Below are positions 1-6,472 of a stretch of 7,557 nt of DNA, piece after piece. The stretch is from the NCBI GenBank assembly GCA_934501135.1, contig CAKSUE010000030.1, forward strand, positions 1-7,557, written 5' to 3'. Below the pieces are notes generated by a model that had not been told where the DNA came from, made no database searches, and was given only the letters and a program-made list of their open reading frames with translations. Position numbers and translations under genes: made by a program. This DNA is from an uncultured Eubacteriales bacterium (GTDB lineage Bacteria > Bacillota > Clostridia > Oscillospirales > Acutalibacteraceae). The stretch's first letter is position 1. Each line of letters begins with the position of its first letter.

Positions 1-243
1 GTTTATAAAAACGATAAAGGTGAAATTATCAACGATAAAAGTGTTAAAGATTATTTTACTGATGAGTATAACAAAGATAAAGAAAATCTATATATACCGA
101 ATTTAGATGCGAGCACAAGAGCTTTTATTTCAATGAAAAAATATTGTGACGAACATGGTATAGAAGTGTATAATGCTACCCGTGGCGGAAAACTTGAAGT
201 CTTTCCGAGAGTAGATTTTGATATGATTTTTGGCAACAAATAA
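1..243 (+). CDS. 3' end of a probable DUF115/MptE-like glycan-locus protein (partial)
   Basis: The reading frame is open from the first base and ends in TAA at 241-243, giving the last 80 residues of a longer protein. The fragment is rich in Asp, Lys and Asn and ends with the segment YNATRGGKLEVFPRVDFD (residues 57-74) a few residues before the stop. From memory, a closing NAT-x-GG...RV pattern is typical of DUF115/MptE-like proteins (annotated as 6-hydroxymethylpterin diphosphokinase-like or motility-associated factor-like) that sit in flagellin-glycosylation and surface-polysaccharide loci. Their role there is mostly unproven. The catalytic part lies upstream of the window, so activity cannot be judged. 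The stop is 16 bases before the exporter permease, so the two are probably co-transcribed. The coding frame is secure; the family call is moderate, and another glycosyltransferase-like family is possible. Confidence 0.6.
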   Translation, partial: VYKNDKGEIINDKSVKDYFTDEYNKDKENLYIPNLDASTRAFISMKKYCDEHGIEVYNATRGGKLEVFPRVDFDMIFGNK

Positions 244-259
244 AGTGAGGTAAAGTATA

Positions 260-1117
260 ATGGAAGAGAATAATACTAATTTGTATCATACCCATATATC
301 TTCAGAACATAAATGGTTTGATTTAAAATTAAAGGAAACATGGAAGTATCGTGATCTTATATGGCTGTTTACCAAGAGATCATTTGTACTTACATACAAG
401 CAGACAATCCTCGGACCGGCATGGATTTTTATTAACCCTATTTTGACAAGTATCATTTATAATTTTGTATTTGGCACAGTGGCAGGTATGGGCACAGACG
501 GTATTCCTCAAATTTTATTTTATCTTACCAGTACGGCTCTTTGGACTTTTTTTTCAAGTTGTCTGACAAAAAATGCAAATACATTTACAGCCAATGCTGC
601 AGTTTTTGGTAAAGTTTATTTTCCAAGATTGACAACTCCGATTTCAAATGTTTTGTCATCTGTTATTCAGTTTGGGATACAAATGACAATGGTCTTGGCT
701 GTGTTAATATATTATATTTGTATGGGACAGGTTTCACCGAATTGGCTGGCTTGTCTTTGGATTCCTGTTGTACTCATTCAACTTGGAATGATGGGAATGG
801 GATTTGGCCTTATAATTTCAAGTATGACTACAAAATACCGTGATCTTACTGTGCTTGTAACATTTGGCGTATCATTATGGATGTATGCTACACCTGTTGT
901 TTATCCGTTAAGCCAGCTTGGGCACGGTTTGTTGAGTAAAATTTTGATGGTTAATCCGGTAACAACTCCTATTGAAATGTTTAGATACGCTTTACTTGGA
1001 CAAGGTACAATTGAGCCTTTATATTTAGTTATATCGTGGATTTTTACTATTGTTGTAATGATTTTTGGTATAATGATATTTAATAAAGTAGAAAGAAACT
1101 TTATGGATACAGTTTAA
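260..1117 (+). CDS. wzm: Polysaccharide ABC exporter, permease subunit (Wzm/TagG type)
   Basis: This 285-residue integral membrane protein is the expected size for an ABC-2 type polysaccharide permease (Wzm, KpsM, TagG, RfbD family). Two copies with two ATPase subunits form the channel that moves a lipid-linked glycan across the cytoplasmic membrane. A cytosolic N-terminus leads into the family motif YRDLIWLFTKRSF...YKQTILGPAW (about residues 30-55), which precedes the first helix. About six hydrophobic segments follow, near 53-75, 84-104, 132-156, 163-187, 196-217 and 253-275. Family landmarks are the cytosolic TKYRDL at 191-196 and NPVTTPIEMFRYALLG at 232-247. The ATG at 260 follows AGTGAGG at 244-250 with 9 bases between, so the start is well supported. 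The partner ATPase begins 14 bases after the stop. TagG-like teichoic acid export is an alternative; the ATPase neighbour with a long C-terminal extension favours the Wzm/Wzt system. Confidence 0.93.
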   Translation: MEENNTNLYHTHISSEHKWFDLKLKETWKYRDLIWLFTKRSFVLTYKQTILGPAWIFINPILTSIIYNFVFGTVAGMGTDGIPQILFYLTSTALWTFFSSCLTKNANTFTANAAVFGKVYFPRLTTPISNVLSSVIQFGIQMTMVLAVLIYYICMGQVSPNWLACLWIPVVLIQLGMMGMGFGLIISSMTTKYRDLTVLVTFGVSLWMYATPVVYPLSQLGHGLLSKILMVNPVTTPIEMFRYALLGQGTIEPLYLVISWIFTIVVMIFGIMIFNKVERNFMDTV

Positions 1118-1131
1118 CGGAGGATACGAAA

Positions 1132-2436
1132 ATGGCTGATATGACTGACAACCGAGAGATAGCTGTAAAGGTTTCCGGCGTAAAAAAGAAATATAAACTT
1201 GGCCAAATTGGTGGCGGTACACTTCAGGCAGATTTGCAGAGTTGGTGGGCAAAGGTCAGAGGAAAAGAAGATCCAAATTCCAAGATTGGTGCCGATCAAC
1301 GCAGTAACGGAAAAACTTTTATGGCTCTGAATGGGGTAGACCTTACCATCTATAAGGGTGAGGCAGTTGGTATAATAGGCAGCAACGGTGCAGGAAAAAG
1401 TACACTGTTAAAGCTTTTGTCCAGGGTTACAGCACCAACAGAGGGAAGTATTGATATATATGGTCGTATAGCGTCGATGCTTGAGGTCGGTACCGGATTT
1501 AACACTGAAATGACAGGACGGGAAAATGTTTACCTGAATGGTGCAATTTTAGGTATGACAAAAGCCGAAATTGACGCTAAAATGGAGGAAATTATTGAGT
1601 TCTCTGAGGTAAGAGAATTTATAGATACCCCTGTAAAGCGTTATTCAAGCGGTATGTTTGTAAAGCTCGCATTTTCGGTTGCCGCACATCTTGATGCCGA
1701 AATTATGATTATGGATGAGGTGCTGGCTGTTGGCGATATGGCATTTCAGACAAAGTGCCTTGATAAAATGCGTGATGCAGCAAATGTCGACGGCAGAACT
1801 GTTCTTTACGTCAGTCATAATATGAATACTATAAGAATGCTTTGCAATAGATGTATAGTTCTTGATAAAGGAAAAGTTATATTTCAAGGTGATGTAAATT
1901 CCGCAATAGAAGTTTATATGGGACGAAGAAAAGAATCGCCTAAGTGTATAGAGCTGAATAAATTAGTTAATGTTCACCGTGAAAAGGCAATTGACGGCAT
2001 AAAATTTGAAAAAATCGAAATTTTAAATAAAGATATTTGGAAAATAAAAGTTGGTGAAAAATTACAATTTCAAATTACTGCAAAATCTACCAAAAAATTA
2101 TCTAATATAGGTTTTAGATCTAGATTGTCTGCAGCCGATGGTACGTCAGTTTCCGTTTTGTTGGCTCCTCATTTAATAAATTGTGAAGTTGGTGAAACAG
2201 TGGTTGTTCCATTGGAAGCTGATATTTCGGAATTAGTTCCTGGAAAGTATTGTTTGTCTTTAGTTTTATATGGTGTGAATATATATGGAGGTTGGACATT
2301 TTACGACCATATTGATGATGCTGTTTCATTTGAAGTAGAGACAATTCCTGGATTTAACGAAAATATGAATTGGGATCAACGCTGGTGGGGAAATATAAAG
2401 TTGCCACAAATTAGAGATTTAAGAACTGGTAAATGA
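1132..2436 (+). CDS. wzt: Polysaccharide ABC exporter, ATPase subunit with C-terminal specificity domain (Wzt type)
   Basis: This 434-residue ATPase powers export through the adjacent permease. The nucleotide-binding domain covers about residues 10-265: Walker A GSNGAGKST at 83-91, signature YSSGM at 171-175 (the Wzt/TagH variant of LSGGQ), Walker B IMIMDE at 191-196 with Glu196 as the likely catalytic base, D-loop LAVGD at 198-202, and switch His229 in SHN. An insert at about 27-60 before the core beta strands is usual in this family. Residues about 270-434 form an extra domain that plain TagH/KpsT-length ATPases lack. It is predicted beta-rich and is in the position of the Wzt carbohydrate-binding module that reads the chain terminus in known O-antigen exporters. 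GGAGG at 1119-1123, 8 bases before the ATG, fixes the start. Base composition falls from about 43% GC (1141-1800) to about 32% (1801-2400), near the end of the ATPase domain. Confidence 0.93.
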   Translation: MADMTDNREIAVKVSGVKKKYKLGQIGGGTLQADLQSWWAKVRGKEDPNSKIGADQRSNGKTFMALNGVDLTIYKGEAVGIIGSNGAGKSTLLKLLSRVTAPTEGSIDIYGRIASMLEVGTGFNTEMTGRENVYLNGAILGMTKAEIDAKMEEIIEFSEVREFIDTPVKRYSSGMFVKLAFSVAAHLDAEIMIMDEVLAVGDMAFQTKCLDKMRDAANVDGRTVLYVSHNMNTIRMLCNRCIVLDKGKVIFQGDVNSAIEVYMGRRKESPKCIELNKLVNVHREKAIDGIKFEKIEILNKDIWKIKVGEKLQFQITAKSTKKLSNIGFRSRLSAADGTSVSVLLAPHLINCEVGETVVVPLEADISELVPGKYCLSLVLYGVNIYGGWTFYDHIDDAVSFEVETIPGFNENMNWDQRWWGNIKLPQIRDLRTGK

Positions 2437-2469
2437 CTAACAATCATACTTAATTAAGTAACTTAGACG

Positions 2470-2497
2470 TTGATATTAATTAAATACTGCTTATTTT
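2470..2497 (+). promoter_or_regulatory. Weak candidate sigma-A-type promoter
   Basis: TTGATA at 2470-2475 (5 of 6 to TTGACA) and TATTTT at 2492-2497 (4 of 6 to TATAAT) are separated by 16 bases in the only sizeable gap of the window, upstream of the pyruvyl transferase gene. The surrounding DNA is so AT-rich that such matches arise easily by chance, so this is no more than a candidate internal promoter. Confidence 0.18.
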
Positions 2498-2559
2498 ATT
2501 TAGAAATTACAGTTAACACTTTTTCTATATTAGATACTTTGATATCTATTTAATTAAAT
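2470..2559 (+). repeat. Imperfect direct repeat pair with TTAATTAA palindromes
   Basis: TTGATAT followed directly by TAATTAAAT occurs at 2470-2485. The same two blocks recur at 2539-2559 with five bases (CTATT) inserted between them. The palindrome TTAATTAA occurs three times in this gap, at 2450-2457, 2476-2483 and 2550-2557. The region is non-coding on both strands as far as I can see. The repeats could be chance in AT-rich DNA, a regulator site, or a scar of recombination at the junction between exporter and enzyme genes. Confidence 0.4.
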
Positions 2560-2566
2560 TGATGAT

Positions 2567-2572
2567 AAAGGA
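2567..2572 (+). promoter_or_regulatory. Ribosome binding site deciding the start of the pyruvyl transferase gene
   Basis: AAAGGA lies 10 bases before the ATG at 2583. The frame also opens at a TTG at 2559 and an ATG at 2562, but those lie upstream of or next to this site and have no purine-rich site of their own before them. The homologous N-terminus (hydrophobic strand, then GYLNDNLGDD) also begins right after the ATG at 2583. Confidence 0.6.
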
Positions 2573-2582
2573 AATAACTACA

Positions 2583-3683
2583 ATGAAAATAGTAAGATTA
2601 TATGGCTATTTAAATGATAATCTGGGAGACGATCTCATGTTTTATGTTTTACTAAAAAGATATCCCAATGTAAAATTTTTATATTGTGATTTTTGGAAAG
2701 CAACTACTCCCTTTATCAAATTTAAAAACTTTTATACTATGGATGAATTTTACAATAAATATGGTACAATTAATCATGTTTTTAATATCATTTCTTTAAA
2801 AAAACATAAAGATATTTTTATAAATAAATTAAAAAAAAAATTAGAAAATCAAATAATAGGTTCTGTTAATATAGGTGGGTCAATCTATATTGAGTCTGAG
2901 CGTAATATTGATAAAAGAATGAATTATGAGATAACAAAGTTACAAAAATCTCCCTTATTTATTATTGGTTCTAATTTTGGACCATATAAAAGTGAAGAAT
3001 TTTTCAATAGATTTTATAGTTTTTTTGAACATTGTAGTCATGTTACTTTTAGAGATCAGTCTTCATATGACTTATTCAGTAAATTGTCTAATGTTAATTT
3101 GGCATCTGATGTAGTTTTGTCAGAATTTCCTATTCCTGATAGGAACGGGAAATACGAAGATTATGTGTTAATCTCCATGGTTGATATTATAAACAAATGT
3201 TCGCATAGATATAAAGATGATTATTTTTCATTTATTTCTGATATAATTGATGAATGCCTGTGCTGTAAAAAGGTGCCGTGTTTGGTGTCTTTTTGTGATA
3301 AAGAGGGTGATATTGATATAATAAATGAGTTTATGAAATTCATTCCGTTAAGAATGAGAAATAAAATTCGTATTATGAATTATTCATCAAATATAGAAGA
3401 ATTTATTATTTTATTTAGATCTTGTTTTGCTGTTCTTGCCACAAGATTTCACGCTATGATTTTAGCTTTGAAATTTAATAAGCCATGCTATTCGATTTCG
3501 TATAGTACAAAAATTAATAATTATTTAGATACCTATAAATTGACTAATTATTGCGATTTGGACAAATTGTGTAATCATAGTGCTAAAAAAATTTTTGAAA
3601 ATTATTTATTAAAAGAACATGTAGACTATCGCGTTAATTATAGAGACCCATTCTATTATTTCGATATGTTTTTAAATAATTGA
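2583..3683 (+). CDS. Polysaccharide pyruvyl transferase family protein
   Basis: This 366-residue protein matches the PF04230 family pattern (CsaB, WcaK, EpsO relatives). Characterised members use phosphoenolpyruvate to place a pyruvate ketal on a sugar of a surface glycan, on the cytoplasmic side. Visible landmarks are YGYLNDNLGDD at 7-17 (the N-terminal N-x-GD loop), the glycine pair in NIGGS at 96-100, GSNFGPY at 129-135, the FRD at 156-158 followed by S and LF, and the C-terminal TRFHAMILALKFNKP at 287-301 followed by SYSTK at 306-310. The R-x-H segment is a family hallmark thought to contact phosphoenolpyruvate. The length is normal for the family. It opens the enzyme block after a 146-base gap, so it may be separately expressed. 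An A10 run lies at 2831-2840 inside a lysine-rich stretch, and the frame is intact. Some family members near glycosyltransferases have no proven pyruvylation activity, so the exact reaction is open. Confidence 0.88.
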   Translation: MKIVRLYGYLNDNLGDDLMFYVLLKRYPNVKFLYCDFWKATTPFIKFKNFYTMDEFYNKYGTINHVFNIISLKKHKDIFINKLKKKLENQIIGSVNIGGSIYIESERNIDKRMNYEITKLQKSPLFIIGSNFGPYKSEEFFNRFYSFFEHCSHVTFRDQSSYDLFSKLSNVNLASDVVLSEFPIPDRNGKYEDYVLISMVDIINKCSHRYKDDYFSFISDIIDECLCCKKVPCLVSFCDKEGDIDIINEFMKFIPLRMRNKIRIMNYSSNIEEFIILFRSCFAVLATRFHAMILALKFNKPCYSISYSTKINNYLDTYKLTNYCDLDKLCNHSAKKIFENYLLKEHVDYRVNYRDPFYYFDMFLNN

Positions 3684-3700
3684 AAATACAAATGTATTTT
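3683..3700 (+). terminator. Weak AT-rich hairpin between genes
   Basis: AAAATAC at 3683-3689 pairs perfectly with GTATTTT at 3694-3700 around an AAAT loop, overlapping the last base of the pyruvyl transferase stop codon. The right arm ends in TTTT and is followed by GTTATT. With a single G-C pair in the stem it is too weak for a convincing terminator. It may pause RNA polymerase or shape the mRNA end, and the next gene's GAGGG site stays free of it. Confidence 0.25.
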
Positions 3701-3720
3701 GTTATTGACGAGGGATATGT

Positions 3721-4686
3721 ATGATTAGTGTTATTGTTCCAGTTTATAATGTTGAAGACTTTTTGTCAATGTGTATTAATAGTATATTAAATCAAAAGTA
3801 TTATGATTTTGAATTAATATTAGTAGATGATGGAAGTACTGATAGTAGTGGAACTATTTGTGACAAATTTGCTTTAGTTGACGATCGAATAACAGTAGTG
3901 CATAAAAGAAATTCCGGAGTTTCTTCTGCAAGAAATATTGGTATAGAGTTAGCCTCTGGAAGATATGTAGTATTTGTAGATAGTGATGATTACTTGCATG
4001 AAAATTATTTAATGGAATTAATATATATAATACAGGAATATCCTTTAAGTTGGTGTTTTTGTGGATGTAATTGTGTAGATGAAAAGAATAATATTTTGGA
4101 GTATAATTGTGTATATGATAATAAACAAAAATATAGAAATTATTCCCTAACAGAATATTATAATATTTGGAAAGCAAATTATTCTGCACTACTCTGGATT
4201 AGAATTTTTGATTTAGATATAATAAAGAAAAATAATTTAAAATTCGATGAAAATATGTCATTATCTGAGGATGTATTGTTTAATTTAGAGTATGGAAAAT
4301 ACTGCAATGGTTTTTCAATAATAAATCTGCCATTATATAATCACAGAGTTTATAAAAATTATTCATATAATCATCTGGATGGTAAAAAAGTGAAAAATTC
4401 TTTTTATATTAATCAAAAAATATATGATGCAAGAAAAACATTTATTCCCTTGAATCATTTGCATGATTTTGAAACATCATCATTTTATTCTTTTATTCAA
4501 AATATAAGAGAAGTGGCAAATAATACGGAGTATTCTCTTGAAAATAAAAAAGAACATATAAAAATGATTGTTTCGTGTAAAGAATTTAAGCATTCTATGA
4601 AAATTGCTGATACTTCTAAGGAAAATTGGAAGTTATTGCTTGCACTGAAATTTGAATTGGTAAATCTAATATTAAAAATTTTTTAA
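3721..4686 (+). CDS. Family 2 glycosyltransferase (first of three)
   Basis: This 321-residue GT-A fold enzyme transfers a sugar from a nucleotide donor to a lipid-linked glycan acceptor at the cytoplasmic face. The GT2 pattern is complete: SVIVPVYN at 3-10, the donor-binding VDDGSTDSS at 35-43, the SSARNIGI stretch at 68-75, and the metal-binding DSDD at 87-90. A second region, typical of the EpsJ/WcaA-like clade, has LLWIRIF at 157-163 and the acidic SLSEDVLF at 180-187, where the Asp is the likely catalytic base. No transmembrane helix is evident, although the last 15 residues are hydrophobic. The start is fixed by GAGGG at 3710-3714, six bases before the ATG. It is a close relative in layout of the next gene and shares a C-terminal ADTSKEN motif (296-302) with the third GT2. 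Donor and acceptor sugars cannot be read from the sequence. Confidence 0.93.
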   Translation: MISVIVPVYNVEDFLSMCINSILNQKYYDFELILVDDGSTDSSGTICDKFALVDDRITVVHKRNSGVSSARNIGIELASGRYVVFVDSDDYLHENYLMELIYIIQEYPLSWCFCGCNCVDEKNNILEYNCVYDNKQKYRNYSLTEYYNIWKANYSALLWIRIFDLDIIKKNNLKFDENMSLSEDVLFNLEYGKYCNGFSIINLPLYNHRVYKNYSYNHLDGKKVKNSFYINQKIYDARKTFIPLNHLHDFETSSFYSFIQNIREVANNTEYSLENKKEHIKMIVSCKEFKHSMKIADTSKENWKLLLALKFELVNLILKIF

Positions 4687-4694
4687 GAGGTTAT

Positions 4695-5678
4695 ATGTTG
4701 ATATCTTTAATTGTTCCAGTTTATAATTCAGAGAAATATTTAAATAGATGTATTGATAGTATTTTAAATCAAACATACAGTAATTTTGAGTTAATACTTG
4801 TGGATGATGGTTCTGTTGATAAATCACCGCAAATTTGTGATGATTATGCTCGGAAAGACAGTCGAATAGTAGTAATTCATCAAAAAAACCAAGGACAAGC
4901 TGTTGCAAGAAACAAGGCCCTTGATATTTGTAAGGGCGACTATATTTCTTTTATTGATAGTGATGATTATGTTAATCCTAAAATGTTAGAGGTGTTAATG
5001 AACACAATGCAAAAAAGTAACGCGGAAATTGTAGTTTGTGATTATGTGCAAGGTTGTGATACTGATTTTAATTGGAATGAAAATGATATTATAAATGATT
5101 TTACTTTATTTAACGGTAAGACATTTTTATCTAAGTGTTTAATTGGCAAGACAGGAAAAAACTGGTTGCTTTGGGATAAAATTTATAAAAAAACTGTTTT
5201 TAATGATATCCGATTACCGGAAGACAGAATATATGAAGATAATGCGACCGTGTACAAACTTATATATGGGGCAAATAAGGTAGCCTATTCTAATAATGTA
5301 CTTTATTATTACTTTACAAATTCTGAAAGTACTGTCAACAAAAATTTTTCACCTAAACATTTGGATTGGCTTTTAGTTGTTGAAGAAATGATTGAATTTT
5401 TTAGTTTTAAGAACGAGGTGAATTTGTTAGAATGGGCAAATAGATGCTACTTGAATTCTCTCACAGATTTATATTTTAAAGTTTCTAAATATTGTCCCAG
5501 TGAAATATGTTTAAGAAAAAAGTTAAAAAGTAAACTGAGAAAATTATATAAACAGGAAAGAAGAAAATACAGGATTGATATAAAAACGTATCCAAGTGTG
5601 ATTGAAATTTTATATCCTACATATGCAAAAATATACTGGGGTATAAATTTAGTAAAAAATAAAATGAAGGGCAGATGA
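4695..5678 (+). CDS. Family 2 glycosyltransferase (second of three)
   Basis: This 327-residue GT2 enzyme has LIVPVYN at 5-11, VDDGS at 36-40, AVARNKAL at 69-76, DSDD at 88-91, and the clade-specific LLWDKIY at 158-164 with the acidic pair ED at 181-182. Its N-terminal third closely parallels the preceding gene, including an 18-base identical stretch (3733-3750 and 4710-4727) that encodes the IVPVYN strand and loop. This suggests ancient tandem duplication or a shared donor type. The C-terminus is strongly basic (residues about 258-290 and the last few), which may help it sit on the anionic inner membrane surface. Its AGAGG site overlaps the stop of the previous gene and lies only four bases before the ATG, so the two are probably translationally coupled. 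Specificity is unknown. Confidence 0.93.
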   Translation: MLISLIVPVYNSEKYLNRCIDSILNQTYSNFELILVDDGSVDKSPQICDDYARKDSRIVVIHQKNQGQAVARNKALDICKGDYISFIDSDDYVNPKMLEVLMNTMQKSNAEIVVCDYVQGCDTDFNWNENDIINDFTLFNGKTFLSKCLIGKTGKNWLLWDKIYKKTVFNDIRLPEDRIYEDNATVYKLIYGANKVAYSNNVLYYYFTNSESTVNKNFSPKHLDWLLVVEEMIEFFSFKNEVNLLEWANRCYLNSLTDLYFKVSKYCPSEICLRKKLKSKLRKLYKQERRKYRIDIKTYPSVIEILYPTYAKIYWGINLVKNKMKGR

Positions 5679-5682
5679 GCAT

Positions 5683-6468
5683 ATGTCTATACCTAAAGTG
5701 ATACATTATTGTTGGTTCGGCAATAATCCTAAACCAAAGTCGGCCGTGAAGTGTATTAACAGTTGGAAAAAACATTGTAGTGAATATAAGATAGTTGAAT
5801 GGAACGAAAGTAATTTTGATGTGAATTGTAACTTGTATTGCAAACAAGCTTATGAAAATGGTAAATGGGCTTTCGTAACTGATTATGCTCGACTGTGGAT
5901 TTTATACAACTATGGCGGAATTTATTTTGATACTGATGTAAAAATGGTTTCCAATTTAGATGACTTATTGGAGAACAAATGTTTTTTAGGTATAGAAAAA
6001 TCAAATAGATGTGTTCAAGTTAATACGGGATTGGGATTGGGTTGCGAAAAAGGCAATTCAGTTGTAAAGACCTTGTTGGATTCATATTCGGACATTACAT
6101 TCATAACAAAAACCGGAATTGATACAACCACTTGTACAGTAAGAAATACTGATGTTCTTAAAAGATTAGGCTATAAAGAGATAGATGAGATGCAAAATTT
6201 AGTTGATGCAGTAGTTTATCCTTCAGAGTACTTTTCTCCTATGGAAATGGAGAGTGGTATTGTAAAGAAAACTAAAAATACGCATACAATTCATTTATAT
6301 AATCTTTCGTGGACTTCAAAAGAAAATCAAGAAAAACGCAGAAAATTTTTGAGAAAAAATAAATTTGAAAATTACATTTATAATATAAAAGTTTTGCCTA
6401 ATAGCATGTTATTAAAAATTATGGGTAAGGAAAAATATAAAAAACTAAAAGCGAGGTTAGATAGATAA
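5683..6468 (+). CDS. DXD-motif sugar transferase, GT32/capsular polysaccharide synthesis type
   Basis: This 261-residue protein fits the Gly_transf_sug (PF04488, GT32-like) family found in capsule and O-antigen loci. Key features are IPKVIHYCWFGNNPKP at 3-18 (the family opening, IPKxIHxxWFG), the WNESNFD segment at 40-46, the helix AFVTDYARLWILYNYGGIYFDTD at 63-85 with the metal-binding DTD at 83-85, and the closing HTIHLYNLSW at 201-210, whose His residues are family-typical active-site positions. It probably adds one sugar, often galactose or mannose type in relatives, to the growing chain in the cytoplasm. The length is typical. The gene starts four bases after the previous stop. Its AAGGG site (5667-5671) lies within the end of the previous gene, which implies coupling. 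The sugar transferred cannot be deduced. Confidence 0.9.
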   Translation: MSIPKVIHYCWFGNNPKPKSAVKCINSWKKHCSEYKIVEWNESNFDVNCNLYCKQAYENGKWAFVTDYARLWILYNYGGIYFDTDVKMVSNLDDLLENKCFLGIEKSNRCVQVNTGLGLGCEKGNSVVKTLLDSYSDITFITKTGIDTTTCTVRNTDVLKRLGYKEIDEMQNLVDAVVYPSEYFSPMEMESGIVKKTKNTHTIHLYNLSWTSKENQEKRRKFLRKNKFENYIYNIKVLPNSMLLKIMGKEKYKKLKARLDR

Positions 6469-6472
6469 TCTT

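Noticed and set aside
547..554. T8 tract in the permease gene as a slippage site
   Set aside because: It is shorter than the A10 tract at 2831-2840, the frame is intact, and export is a core step that is unlikely to be switched. Such runs are common in this composition.
1114..1299. Minus-strand frames over the permease-ATPase junction
   Set aside because: They overlap the GGAGG site and the conserved N-terminus of Wzt and encode no family pattern.
2559..2582. TTG or ATG start at 2559/2562 for the pyruvyl transferase
   Set aside because: The AAAGGA site lies downstream of both codons and is well spaced for the ATG at 2583. The extra eight residues add nothing family-like.
2437..2582. Insertion sequence remnant or small RNA gene in the gap
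   Set aside because: No terminal inverted repeats, transposase fragment or stable GC-containing stem was visible. Only AT-rich repeats are present.
3683..3700. Strong intrinsic terminator after the pyruvyl transferase gene
   Set aside because: The stem has one G-C pair and the T run is broken, so it is listed only as a weak hairpin. The next gene follows within 37 bases and probably shares the transcript.
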